A DNA stretch of 64,000 bases from Luscinia megarhynchos. Taxonomy: Eukaryota > Chordata > Aves > Passeriformes > Turdidae. This document shows positions 1-12,020 of the stretch, piece after piece. The notes below the pieces were generated by a model. It did not search any database. It saw only the letters and a list, made by a program, of their open reading frames with translations, and had not been told where the DNA came from. Every line of letters begins with the position of its first letter. Position 1 is the first letter of the stretch. A program made the position numbers and the translations under genes. The stretch is taken from the NCBI GenBank assembly GCA_034336665.1, contig CM067572.1, forward strand, positions 3,650,286 to 3,714,285. The letters are read 5' to 3'.

Positions 1-1407
1 GTCATGGCTCAAACATGCCTGGTGGGTTTGTGCAGAGCCCTCAGCACCACCAACACCTACCAGTGACCAGAAACTGGTCTAGTAAAGCATCCTTCCCAAA
101 ACTATCAAAAGTACAGCCCTGTATAAAATATTTTTATTACATTTTTTATTCTGGTTTTCTTAAGGAAAAAAAGGGGTATTTTTTTCCAAGTGAAAATCAT
201 GGGGATTTTACAGCAAAAAGTGTGTCCTTTTGCTTGGCAAAGGGTGGAATATCTCAGTCACACTGGAAAACCACGGTGAGCTGGCCTGATATTAGCCTGG
301 ATCCAATTAGAAACACTTTTCTGTTCTAACCCAGGTGGAATTGCACAATTATAACAGCAGAAGCCTGTGCTTGAGAGGAAATGGAGAAAGTTGTTCTTGC
401 TGAAGAAAGGAATAAAGGTCTGTTCAGTGCTCCACAAAAAACTTACACAAAGAGGAGGGCTGAGCACAGCTCTGGAACCCAAGATCAAAACCAGGGCTGT
501 GCTCCATGGTAGGATCAGGTACTGAGAAAGCATTTGTCTCTCCAGGAGGGGAGGAAGCACCCTGGTTTTCCATCAGGGAGAAAAGCAGCTTCTCCAGAAC
601 ATGAAGGGCACAATCCATATAAAAACTGCTCCATGCATGCTCTACACCCTTGCCTGTACCCAAACCAGTGCTGCAAGAGAAGCCCATGGGGTCAGCAAGG
701 CTCCTTCAGCCAGCTTGAGAAAGGGAAATAAAGCAGTGTTCAAAGCCAGCCTCCATCACACTGAGAGGATGTGGCCATGGACACTGCAACAAACTCTGGG
801 TAGTGCACAGAGACATCGTGTTTGTGTTTGTTTGTGTTTTTTCATGTTTGTGTTTGTGTTTGTACAGCCCCAGATCCTCCTTTCGGGTCACTGCAGGCTC
901 TGACAGTGTCACCAAGTCCCTGGTAACAACCTGCTGCAACAGGTGCCTAAATCCTGCCTGAAGGTGCAAATGACTTCCCCAGAGATCCTTTCACAAACTG
1001 CAGTAAAAAGCTGGAACTTCATACTGGGTGTCATTTCTTCTGAGTAAAACAAAATACACCCACACAAGTCTAATTATACTGACATTTCCCTTTGAATTAC
1101 TTTGAAAACCATGAGACAAACAAATTTCTTGTGTCTCCATGTGTACACTAAACATTTACAGAAAAAAAAAAGACATGTTGTGAAGCTACAGGATTCAGTT
1201 TACAGAACTGAATGAAAAGGGAGCTGTAGTAGGACATTTCCTGATCTATTTTTCTGTCATTTAATATGGCAGCATCACAGGAAAAGCATTTATTATATAT
1301 TTGTCAAAATGACCTGTTCATATTTTTCTATTCATATTTCCAATGAAAATATTTATATAATTATTTACCTCTGAAAGGCCTTGATGTGTCTGCAGCTCAA
1401 AGTACAA
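1..1407. other. Intergenic or intronic stretch, no gene seen
   Basis: No reading frame here resembles a known protein, and the short open frames overlap on both strands without codon structure. The only ordered sequence is a TG-rich simple repeat near 820-860, annotated separately, and short A runs. I see no promoter, RNA gene or transposon. Some 3' UTR or intronic sequence could be hidden here and would not be recognisable. Confidence 0.6.
818..863. repeat. Imperfect (TGTTTG)n simple repeat
   Basis: About seven units alternate TGTTTG and TG/TTTG, interrupted once by a T-rich break with CATG. It is a short, imperfect low-complexity tract. It produces an artefactual K/H/T-rich reading frame on the minus strand. 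No function is suggested. Confidence 0.8.
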
Positions 1408-1478
1408 ATATGGACTTGGATTTGATGATCCTTGTGGGTCACCTTTTGATTCTAAATACTCTATGATGTTATGATTTT
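1408..1478 (+). mobile_element. CR1 LINE 3'-end fragment
   Basis: The sequence runs from a 'tggacttgg..tttgatgatccttgtggg' type segment into 'actctatgatgttatga', which matches the usual 3' end of avian CR1 LINEs (a 'ggacttgatgatccttgtgggtccc' stretch followed by ATTCTATG-like 8-mers). It is severely 5'-truncated, as is normal for CR1, and diverged: the terminal 8-mer has decayed to CTCTATGA/TGTTATGA. Orientation is sense on the plus strand. No coding part remains. Confidence 0.7.
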
Positions 1479-3928
1479 TTAATAGCATGAACCTGGTTTT
1501 TAAGGGTTAACAGCTGAGGGATGCAGATAACTTCTTTTTAATTATTTGCTGCAAACTATTTGAACCCTTTTCCTGACTGCCTTTCCCAGGCCACATTCAG
1601 AAGCAGATATACCAAAATACTCTACCATGTGTCTGACCCAAACACAACCAGGACAGGAACCTTCACAAGAGAAACGAAAAAGGAAAGGAAAAGATAAAGA
1701 GAAAAATAAAAGTCTATCCTCTGAAGATATGCAGACCCATATTAGAAATGCAGGAGTTGAGATAGTTTGGACAAATGCCCAAACTTCTGAGAGTTTAATC
1801 AAAACTAAACCAACCAATCCTCTTCTGCTTTTGAGATTTGCCCAGCAACAATTACAATCAGTTTTAAAAACCACAAGTACTTAATAAAAAGTAGAGTATT
1901 ATAAATCTTCTGCCACACAAAGCTAATAAAAATAAATAATAATAATAAATTTTAATGTTTAAGGTACCCAGGCCTGAAGGCATTAACCTGTATTTGTGCC
2001 TCAAGTCAAGAGTTCTAGAAATATTTGAATAAATGTAGTTTCTGCAAAAGGGTATTTTTCTATCCATTTGCCAGGTCTTAGACTGATTATATCGACTGCA
2101 CTAGGACTTGTAATGAGATTTTTTTAAAACATTATTCTATTTGCATGTTCAACATGTTCCTCTGACATTATTAAACCTCTATTTGTTTCTACCACAGAGA
2201 ATTTAGAAGTATGTTCCAGAGAGCAAATTGTTGGCCAAAAGGGCCAATCATCAACCCCATTCTTTCCAGTTTGATATTAAATTTAACAGCATCAACGCTG
2301 GCTTGCACCAACTGCTCAGCTGCCTACAGCCAAGCAGCCCCACATATCTCTTTGGGAACACAAGGAATCTTTTCCTTTGCCAGCCCTTCAAGTGATACTT
2401 TTTGTTTCTCACTGCCTCATCCATCTCCTTCACACGTCCATGGAAATGCAGAGGATCCCGTAACACTGTGCTTGATACCACCCCAAACCCAGTGGGTGTA
2501 TAACATTTCGACATCACCTACGCACCACAGAAAATATTCATTTTTAATGGAACTATTTTGGTCCAGCTGACTTGGTTCTAGCGGGAAGAGCAGAGGTAAA
2601 ACATTAATCATCCCTTTAAAAAGTCTGGAGCTGGCGGCAAACTGCCGTGTGATTTCAGTGCCACGATCCCACAGGCAGTGGATTGCCCCTAAGCCCCAAA
2701 TCTGGGCTCTTTCCCTAGTTCTGTGCAGGAAAAATTCCCATATAAATCTTCCAGCGGCTTTTGCCAGCAGTAAGGACGAGTAGAAATTAAGCAAAGGCAT
2801 TTTAATTGCTCCAGTTAATAAAAATAATGCACTTTCCATGTAAGTGGTGCATATTAATGTCTAGGAAATGCTCTACAGTGCTCTTCATGCTCAAGGGCTG
2901 GGTCAGAGCACCCCAGTGAAAGTGGCAGACACTGCTTTCACTCAGCATCATTCATTGGTAAAAACAGCCAAAGCACTAAAGCAAATGCAAACACACATGC
3001 AAAAAAATCCTATTTTGGGAATATGTTGGAGCACTTCTAGAAATCACCAAAACTGTTTTCATAATCCTTCCACTTGTAAGGCCAAATGCCTTAATTACCA
3101 TGAGACCAACTAGCTACAGAAGGCTCAGAAAGAGCCATAAAAACCTTCTAGTGTAGCTTAAAATAGCTTTTCCTCCTCCTAAAAATAGAGCAATGCACAG
3201 AGAAAACACTTGGAGCCCTGTTTGAGGCGACGGAGAAGTGTGAGGCCAGCCCCAGGGAGGAGCAGGGATCCCCCAGCCCCAGCACTGAGCCATTCTCCAC
3301 TGCTGCTCTCCCAGGCCAGGACACTCTGCCAAGAGCATGATGCTGTCCTGCATCAAAACCCATTTCTAGCCTGTGCTGAGTCTGACCAGCCTTGGGGCTT
3401 GAGCCAGAACGATTTTTTTTGGGAGGAAATTCCACATTTGGGAGGGAAAGGATGAAGCATTTAAAAAGGTCAGCTTGCCAGCAAAGGAAGGCAGTTATAG
3501 GAATAAAGGGGAGGAAAACATTTCCTGGGTCACTGAGTTTTCTCCAGCGCTACCAGAAGGAACTAATTCATATATCACCTTTCACACACCAACCCAGCTC
3601 TTGCAACAGGCAGAAAAGTTGGGATCCACCTCAAAAACTGGGCAGAAGCCCCTGGGACAGCCAGCAGTGCCTCTGCAGCTGCTGTTACCTCTGCAAAGGG
3701 GCAAGAGCAACAGAATTTAGCCAAAAAGCTTAACCCAGTAGCCATCCTCTTTCTTGGTTTTTTTTTTCCTATCTTTTTTCTAAGTATCTTCTCTGTAGCA
3801 GCATTTCATCAGTTCAAAAAGGTCCTGTCCCATGGGGATGAGCTTCCAACTCAACCACTGAAGACCCAGAGACTCCCACCAAGAAAGGAGATTTGGATCC
3901 TCTCCTGCAAAAATCTGGCCTCAACACT
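1479..3928. other. Stretch without a recognisable gene
   Basis: A small AAT-rich patch lies at 1924-1950. The 2200-2840 segment is moderately GC-rich with overlapping short frames on both strands, none recognisable. 3200-3720 is similarly unremarkable. I see no transposon boundary, RNA gene or promoter. Confidence 0.55.
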
Positions 3929-4041
3929 AACAGCTTACTGAGATTTGGGAAGTCCCTCCACTTCCCTGCCTCAGTTTTCCAGCTGCAGTGTGGACATTAT
4001 TATTTAACCATCTTTGTAAAGGGCTTTGTCATCTTTAGATG
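3929..4041 (+). mobile_element. Ancient MIR-like (CORE-SINE type) fragment
   Basis: The order of motifs matches the body and tail of amniote MIR-type SINEs: a 'TTTGGGaAGTcccTcCACTTC' segment, then 'CTGCCTCAGTTTTCC', then 'GGACATTATTATTT', then 'TTTGTAAAGGGCTTTG'. In the family these correspond to the 'cttgggcaagtcacttaacctc', 'gcctcagtttcc', 'ggataataat' and 'gtaaagcgcttt' blocks. The copy is old, with many substitutions, and the 5' tRNA-related head is not recognisable. MIR-derived sequence is rare in birds, so it is a deep relic. A related L3/CR1-type repeat sharing this tail is the main alternative. Confidence 0.55.
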
Positions 4042-4130
4042 TCCACACCCCCACTGGGACAGTTCTGACACTAATTTCTGCTTCATATCAGATTATGTGA
4101 TCGTTATTAACCTTCCAGCTTTCACTACTG

Positions 4131-4208
4131 GAGGGTCAAATCCATCTCAGCTCGGCAGATGAAGCTCTACTGGCTTCCCTTACTCCAGCACTGGATTTAG
4201 ACCTGGGC
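4131..4208. mobile_element. Degenerate palindromic MITE-like relic
   Basis: The left end (GGTCAAATCC..CTCAGCTC), the centre (GCTCTACTGGCTTC) and the right end (CTGGATTTAGACCTGGGC) appear in the order expected for the imperfectly palindromic 'GGCCAGATCCTCAGCTGGTGTAAATC...' repeats of turtle, crocodile and bird genomes. I name that family from memory as an abundant non-autonomous DNA transposon group, without a database label. The copy is heavily mutated and could be chance similarity in part. Confidence 0.4.
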
Positions 4209-5314
4209 ATTTTTCAACTTTAAAACACACTGGCAAGGCAAAGTCACCACTGCTCCTACCAGGGGTGGTCTGATTTCATTTACAAGTATTTGTGCTGGCA
4301 AGTCCTACATTATGTTCAGATGCAATTGTGTCTGAGTATTAAATATAATGGGTTAGATGTTATGAATAGGAAAATGAGATAACTTGGTAAAGGAGGTTTG
4401 ACAGCAAGAGTGAAAGAATGAAGATTCAACTTAAGCTGCTGAAAGCCTAACAAGATAAAGACAGGCAGGGGAGAGTTCTCTTAAATGTGATGAAAATAAG
4501 GCCTGAAGGGGTGGAATGATAGAGAGGCTGAGGAGTACATGTTTCAAGACAGAAGATGAATGTGCCCAACATGACAGTAACATGTAGCTAAATTAATCAA
4601 AGTACCCACAGCACTAAATAGAACCAAAACATATAGATTTATGCAGAAATCCCAGAACAGCAGATGTGAGACAGACAGAAGGATGCTTCTTTTCGATCTA
4701 AATTAATTTTCCATATTTTTTAGTCATTGGCTTTTATCATTCTGTGTCACTGGAAACATTATAAATCTGCCTTTTACATTTTAAACATGTGCTGTCTGCT
4801 TCAGTGTTGAACCCACAGGTCCCTCAGCACACACTATTATGTCTCCCCATTAAAGACATTATGGCACATGACAAATATCCTGAACCTAAATTACCAGGAA
4901 AAGATTCCTAAAAATCACAGCAGCACACACCTGTGTGACAAAAACAAACAGTTTCAACCACTAATATTTCACCTTGAAAGGATAATTTTTAGTTAATTCC
5001 CTTTCCATGATTCACACTGGATTTACAGCCTTTGTTTTGCCTGGGCAGATGCAGCCCAGCTCTCAACTGCTCTGTTCACCCTCCTCTTCCTCCCCACACT
5101 GCTCTGGTGCTTCTCCAGGGACTTCCCCAGAGCCTCCTGCACTCCCAAGCCTTTTCAGAGGTTGGGGGGTTGAATTCTAAACCCCTGGCTGCCGAAGGGC
5201 AGGCAGTAAATTGGGGGTCATTGCCCCCTTGGCTTGGGTTTTAATCAGGGGCTGCCTGTCTTGCTCAGAAGGTAAACTCCCAATCAGGGCAGCTGCTAGA
5301 GATTAAGTTCAGGT
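4209..5314. other. Stretch without a recognisable gene
   Basis: The sequence is AT-rich and unstructured, with short chance frames only. A purine-rich interval at about 4360-4550 has no clear repeat unit. No transposon, RNA gene or promoter was recognised. Confidence 0.55.
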
Positions 5315-5388
5315 TGGATCAGATCCTGATCTCGCTTGCAGGAGTGCAGATTCCAGGCACATCTGAGTCTGGAGCAGGATTTGGCCCC
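5315..5388. mobile_element. Palindromic MITE-like relic
   Basis: It begins with GGATCAGATCCTGATCTCGC and ends with GGAGCAGGATTTGGCCCC. These resemble the two ends of palindromic amniote repeats of the type 'GGGCCAGATCCTGATCTCACTTACAC ... GGATTTGGCCC'. The middle (GTGCAGATTCC..CATCTGAGTC) fits the 'TGTAAATCCGGAGTAACTCCACTGAAGTC' part with mutations. A short inverted pair, GATCAG/CTGATC with a 3-nt centre, sits at the left end. The family assignment is from memory; the ends are visible in the sequence. Confidence 0.5.
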
Positions 5389-6551
5389 AGGGGCTCAAAC
5401 AAGCACCCAAACCTGCACAGCTAGAGCAGTGGAGGGAAAGCAAAGGAAAGTTCTTGGCATGAGACCCTCCCCACAACCTGGAGCTGAGTGAACTCAGTGC
5501 ATTCATCAGCACATCCCAAATACCTGCTGGATTCCAACTTGCTGCCTGCCTTTGAGCATCCCCTTCCTTTTCAAATGCCCGGGGCAGGGGGCTGATTTAT
5601 CTAAGGGATGCTGGGGGCTGGGGAAGGGATGTCCCAGTGCATCCCACCTCCCCAGGGAGTGCAGGGATCCACGAGAGGGACTCAGAGCAGAGGGCTCTCG
5701 GGGTTCACAGCCCAGCTGCTGCTCCCAGACGGGCATCCCCTTCCCAGGCTTTGTCTGCTGTGCAAAGGGCTTAGATCAGTTTTGTTCTGAGAGCCGGGGC
5801 TGCTCGACTCCTCCCCACCCCACAGCACCCCCAGCCTTCTGAGGGGAAGGTGACAGGGATTAGAGGTTTGAATTCTTTTCTTTTTTTTTTTTTTTTGCCT
5901 TTTTTTTCTTTAAAGAACTTCTGGATGCCAACATGACTTTTTTGTCTGCAAGAGATTAGGCAAACGAATGCAAAGGGTGACAGAGACGAGGACTCAGCCC
6001 TACCATCCAGAGGCAGGTTTCTGGGAGGATCTACTTTCCCTTCACTCTGCTCTTATGAATAGATTGATCTTTTTTGTGTGAGTGTCACGGCTCAGAGAAG
6101 TCAGTTGGCTGGGGCAGAGTGGGGAGCAAACTCAGCCCAAACAGTACCAAGCCACAAGACACTCTTTATTTCCTTATAGGTAGTTTTACAAGATGCAAAG
6201 AGAGTGAGAAAGGAGGACATTGCCTGGCACTAACACTCCCTCTATTGGAAAAATAGTATTTTCCCAGGAATGTGCATTATATTCCTAGAACAATGTAAAT
6301 TAAAGTGGCCAGTATGCAAACAAAACATCCTTAATTTACTGGAAAAAGGTGCTGGGAAAACAGAACATTATCTTCCATTATGCAGAGAGCAAGAAAAAGT
6401 AGTACAGTACAATAGTTAACCATGTTTTTAAAGTCACAGCACTAGATGAAACTTAGACATGCAAAAAACAGTTCCCATTACATAAAATTCTAATTAATTT
6501 ACAGTCCACTGCATGGTTTCCATTCTCCTGACATGGCATCTATCAGGTTCA
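5389..6551. other. Stretch without a recognisable gene; T16 tract
   Basis: The 5500-5830 part is relatively GC-rich with frames open on both strands but no recognisable protein. A T16 homopolymer lies at 5881-5896. The remainder is AT-rich and unstructured. Confidence 0.55.
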
Positions 6552-6708
6552 CAGAGAAGCTGTGACTGCCCCATCCCTGGAAGTGTCCAAGGCTGGAAGG
6601 GACTTGGAGCAACCTGGGGCAGTGGAAAGTGTCCCTACCCATGGCAGGGGGATTGAAACGAGAGGAGCTTTAGGTCCTTCCAACCCAAACCACTGGATGA
6701 TTCTATCA
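6552..6708 (+). mobile_element. CR1 LINE 3'-end fragment
   Basis: This is the clearest transposon in the window. In order it shows GAAGCTGTGACTGCCCCATC, CCTGGAAGTGTCCAAGGCTGG, CTTGGAGCAACCTGGGGCAG, TGGAAAGTGTCCCTACCCAT, GGCAGGGGG and TAGGTCCTTCCAACCCAAAC, ending in GATGATTCTATC. That is the standard 3' non-coding end of avian CR1 LINEs. The 5' end is truncated so that no reverse-transcriptase sequence remains. The terminal ATTCTATG array is reduced to one unit. Divergence appears modest compared with the other CR1 pieces here. Confidence 0.93.
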
Positions 6709-9700
6709 CTGTTTAAAGCAGCCTGGCAGGGGTGGTGGTATCAGCAGGTAACTCCAAAAGCCAGAGCTCCAGCCTTAGAATGTGCAGCTGAATGCAAAAT
6801 GCTTCGTGCCTGGTCACACTGTGCATCCCTGGCAGTGCTGGGAAGGCTTTGGGATGCCCTCCCACCTTTGGATGTGGACAGCTGGAGAAGCCAACTCTGA
6901 GCATTTAACATGAGTTTAACAGGTTTAAGCCTGTTTCCCCACATTAGGCATGGATGCATAGACTGGAAGAACAGGAGATTAGCACATGGTGCTCACTGGA
7001 GGAGAGACATTTGGAAAGCAGGAGGGATTTAATAACTATTAGCTCCAGCCAAAAGAATAACTCATCACAGGTTTTCTAGTGTAAGCCATGAAGATCTCAG
7101 TATCTCTTTGCATATAATAGAGAAAAGGAGGGAGGAATCTGATTGTGGGCAGAATATTCAAACCCGAAGGAAATTTAAGCAGAAATGCAATAAAAAAAAT
7201 TAAAAAAAAATATAAAAAGATAATTTGGTAATATGGGATTGGATTTGTGAAGAAAGGATACAAAAAAGAATAATGTCAAAGCCAGGACTCCAAAAATTTT
7301 GGAAGATCTTTGCACATGTTTCTTAAATTCAATTCAATTTTAAATCACTATTAAGAATCAAGGTGTATCACAAAATGAGTGATGGATATTACATGTTTTT
7401 TAAGATCTTTCTGATTTTTCAAACCTGTCTGAAGAAACTTCCTTTTTCTCTGCTGAGAAAAAATAATATTCTAAAGGCAATGTTGCCTCAACATTGCCTC
7501 GTTTCAGATATATCTGCAGACAATTTTCAAATACCTCTGCAGTGAGAAACACTGAGTTTAACCCAAGTATTGCCATATCTAACAGGATATGGCCACAGAA
7601 GAGCTGCCTAGAAATTGCAAACAGGACCAGACAAAATCCTAGAGAAGAGGCCAACTGAACTTGAGCTCTTCTCACTAAAATCTACAGATTACAATTTATA
7701 ACCTAAAATTGTATTATCTTCTTCTTTAGCAATATAGTGATTTATCCTTCAATTCCCTCATGGAGCCTTGTTCTGCTCTACCTAGAAGTGACAGCAGCAC
7801 AGGACAAGGTAGTAAGGATGGAAGTTAAATTGATCACACTTTTTTTTTGGTCAATATCTATTTTCCTTCAGTCCAAGCCTCACATAAAGAAGCCCTGCTT
7901 CTATTGGGTTTTTCTTAGACTCCAAAATAAATACACATCCAGAAGACTTATTCTCATATTTCCAGCTACAGCAGAGGCATCCAGAGTTTTGCTTCTCCTA
8001 CCTTGGATGTAGTTGCCTGTGTTGATTCAGAAGCAGACTAACATATAGGACCTTAAATTCTGTGTGACTCTGTGTAACGTAATGAACACCAACAGACTCT
8101 AAATCTCCTGTATCTCATGGGTGCATTTTATTGCATTATATGGCAAAAATCCAAGAAAAGAAATTTCAGAGATTAAAAAAAAATTCAAAAATGAAAAATA
8201 CATTGCTACTGAATTTTCCAGCAATATCATAGGAATGTGATCTCCCCTCAATATACATACAGATGATCTATTTGGAATTTTTATCCACAGTTATGAAGAA
8301 AAAGAAAATGTTATTCCCTCAGAGGCCAATTTTCATCTGCTCTGGAATTCTCATTTAAGCATCTCAGAGAACACTTTTCCTTCTCTAGATATTACCCACT
8401 ATTCGTCTGGCTCAAGGCTCATGTCTGTTACCGTGTGAGCTACATGGAAACAAATTCCTATTCATATTTCTGACAAGAGTCCTCACAATCTAGTTGGCTG
8501 CCATCATCCCATTTCCAGTATTTCACCAGTGAAAATGTAGGAAAGGTTTAGTCTCCTTTTACCCAGCATGTGCAACTCCCATTACTCGGAGTCACCACAT
8601 GTGTGCAGATCAAGGGAACAGATTGTTTAAGGAGCTGAACCTCAGGCACTGCTGCCAGGGCTCCCTTTTGGGTTCCAAGATGTAGATATATGGTGAAGAG
8701 TTTGCAAGAGTGGAAGCCAATGCTTGGATCCTCCTCTCCTGCTGATATCCATCAGGATAAGCTGGGGTGAAATCCCTGAGGACCCAGGGGCATTGCCTGG
8801 TTTCACAAAATGAGTGGGTTTGACATTAATAACCATAATTCAGAAATTCTCAGAGCCTTTCACTACAGTGAAGAGCAGCACTGCCACTGATGGAACCATT
8901 ATTCCTTTTCTTCCTTAACACCTAAAACACACCAGAGTTTCAGAGTTCACATTTCATTGCACCCTGAGCATGTAAATATATCTGTGTACATTGGGTGTCA
9001 TCCTGACCTGTCAGCATTTAACATCTGAGCCTTTTCCCTGTGGGCTAAGTGCAAATGACCACAGTCAAGTTCATATTTATATTGAATTAAATGTTATAAA
9101 TGCCCAAGCTCAGGTCACAGCACTGATCTCAATGATTTTGCTGATTCCTTTTAACATCTTCCTGAACCCCCTCAGGATATTATGAAATACAGAACTGTAC
9201 CAGACCAGGGCCATGCTGCAGATAACAGGCAAAGCAGCCATGAAACTGGTATTTGGTCTTGGGTGCAGAAATCACTACCAGCAATAATCATCAGAAATCA
9301 CTAACTACCAGAGTTTATGGATATGGATAGGAAATGAGAGAGGGAACCCTCCCCATGGGAGCAGTTCCTTGTTAGGGGCATTTCTGGGAGCACACACCTC
9401 ACCTCCCCTAGGCCTGGACCCAAGGAATATGTTTGCTTGCTGAGGTAAAAGGAAAATTGAGAAGGTTTTTTCTGTCTGTCTCCAGTAAGTTCAGCTCAAG
9501 TGTGTCCTGCTCTCTAAAATTCTGCTGACATTACCTTCCTAAATATTCAAATTTAATGTTTACTCCTTTCTATCCATTTTCCCCAGCATGACCCCAGTTA
9601 ATTCCAGAGGCTCAGAGATGCTCTGAATGTTTTAAACTCTGTTTAAAGGAGACTGTGTCATCTCAGCCTCCCTCTCACACCTCCAGAGAAACCCCAGAAT

Positions 9701-11739
9701 GCTGTGAATTAAGAAAGCAACGTAGAGCTGCTGTGACCCATTCAAAAGGCTGCATGAATGAGAGAGGATGAAGAATGCAGCCCTGATACTTCCTTCACAT
9801 CCCTGCAGTACAAACATCACACTGGTGACATCTGAGCCCATGGCAAGTATTGCAGTGAGGGGCTGCATAAGCTCAAAGAGCACACATTCATCTTCAAACC
9901 TGGAATCACTTGGGAGCACTGCTCTACACAGTGAACCAAAACAGTCCATGATCCTTAACAAACCTGTAATTGAAAAGTCAACATTTGTCCCATTCAGCAA
10001 AACAGTTTCCCCTAAAGAGATTTAAACTTTAAAACACTTGAATTTTTTTCAAAATTCTCTGTAATGTATTTTGTCCTTATTCCTGCTTGAAATATTTTAA
10101 TTCCGTCTCTATATTTTTCCACTCACCAACTTTCACCTCCCATGCCCTGTGTGCAGATTCAGTCCTGAACTCTTCACAGGCCAATTTTTTTCAGTGGACG
10201 CTTTGTTTGCCAAGGCATGGGAAGAGACTCTCTATACATTTTCAAGAGCTCAGCTTGCAGTTATCCAGCAGACCATAAGCTGTGTAACCAGCTTGGCACA
10301 CTGGTTGCACAGCCTTTTTTAAAATCCTAATTATATTATCATACTGCAGCTCAGGTTTTGGGTGGACACTTGAAAAACTATACAAACAATTTCTAAATAC
10401 TTTTAAAAACATGATTTTTACACCATTTTTCAGCTGAGTAACTTAAAACTGATTCTACCTCCAAGAAAACAAACAGTCCATTTTTCTCCTACAGGAACAA
10501 CTGAAAGACTAAAGCTTTAATAGCCCAAAAGAAAAAGTTTGTCTCTGTTCTGTCACACCTACTGTTACTTCTGTAATTAATGACTGTGTTTAATCAAGGA
10601 AAAACCAAATCAATGGATGTGAAGAAATTTAAACACTGGTCTTGTATCAGCAGTCCATAGAAAGAGATTTATGCTTTATTCATCACATTGAAGATACCTT
10701 TTTTTTCCCCACCTCATCTATAATTTGTCTATTTAGTGGAGTCTGTGGTTTTGTTAAGCTGTGCATATATGCATAATCCAGCCATGCACACAAAACTGAA
10801 GTGCCAAATTCTTAATCCATTCAGGAGGCAGCAGAGTACTACAGCTCTTGACTTCTTGCAAAAGCATCAGGGTAGCTGAGACCAGCACAAACCTTATTTG
10901 TATTTGCAAATGAAAAAGTAATACCAGTAATAAAAACAATTTTAAAAAATCAGATGCCAAGACCACGACTGGTGTAAGTCAGCATAGCAGCACTCAGCTG
11001 ATTGCAACAGTTCTAATCAAAAGAGCAGAGATCTGCCCTAATAACAGCATTATTGATCTTTTCTATAAAACACACACTCCTATACACACAGCATATTCCC
11101 CATGTCCATCCTCCAGGATTATTATAGAGCCATAAGCAAGAGCAACAATTATAGTTTTTATTTAAGAGATGCAAATCAATATTAATTAAAATTAGACAAC
11201 TGTTTGTGATGTAAGGGCTCCTTGTACTCAAAGGGCACAGTGGCCATTAAATATATTAAGACTTATTACTTAAAAGATTTTAGACAAAGTCAATGCCTCC
11301 CATGTCCTAGGGGACAGTTCAATGCCTCAGTAATGTTGTACAACATTTAACTATAGGTGCCACAATCAAAGGCAAACACAATTAAGTATCAAACAGTTAA
11401 ATGTTTTGTGTCACTCTCTAAAGAATCTATATTGAAATGCTTAATTAAACTTTTTTTAATAATTAAAAAAAAAAGAAAAAAGAATTCCATAGCACAGGCT
11501 AGCACCAAAACGAAGGCTTATTTGGTTTGTATTAAATAACCTGCATATTAAGTTGCCTGTGTTTCTCCTATTCATTATCATGAAGGCAGCATTTGCATTT
11601 CTTGATAGACTATTCCTGTTTCCTTCCCCTTTTTTTCTTGTCTTACATCAGTCAGTGGAAAGAGTGCCACCACAGGCCATCATTAACCTTCCAAATCTGC
11701 CTCAAAACAAATAGTACAAGAGCTCACTAATTTGAAGAT
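6709..11739. other. 5-kb stretch without a recognisable gene
   Basis: No recognisable coding sequence, transposon or RNA gene was seen on either strand. The 7030-7350 part is strongly AT-rich with short A runs. A perfect 12-bp palindrome, TGCATATATGCA, lies at 10762-10773 and resembles paired POU/octamer half-sites. Frames of 60-120 codons occur (for example 9632-10000 on the minus strand) but show no family resemblance. Confidence 0.55.
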
Positions 11740-12020
11740 CAAAAAGCCACTTGTCCATTATATAATTGGAATGAAAGGCAAAATGTTGCAGTTCTGAAGA
11801 GCACAGTAATTACTAGCTGTTAATTGCTCTCTCGTGGTGGCTCACTTTTAATTAAAAAGAACAGCTCGTCGCAGGCCGATAAGCAATGGTGGAGACCACT
11901 GGTTTAATCAACAAAGCAGAAAAATTTGTTTCTGCCGCAGCCAACAACAGCTTGAGAAATCTTCAGATGTCCAATTGAGATTAAAAACTGTCTATTTAGT
12001 GCAGTCAGATTTTATTTTAA
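11740..12020. promoter_or_regulatory. Putative distal enhancer, homeodomain-site cluster
   Basis: Within about 170 bp there are four homeodomain-type cores: TAATTA at 11807, TAATTG at 11821, TAATTA at 11849 and CAATTG at 11972. Further TTTAATCA and GATTAAAAAC sites lie nearby. The intervening DNA is complex, repeat-free and retains several CpGs (AGCTCGTCGCAGGCCGATAAG), unlike its flanks. This texture is typical of vertebrate conserved non-coding enhancers. Conservation and activity are inferred, not shown. Regulators could include LHX, DLX, NKX, PAX or HOX proteins, and the motifs alone cannot distinguish them. Confidence 0.4.
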
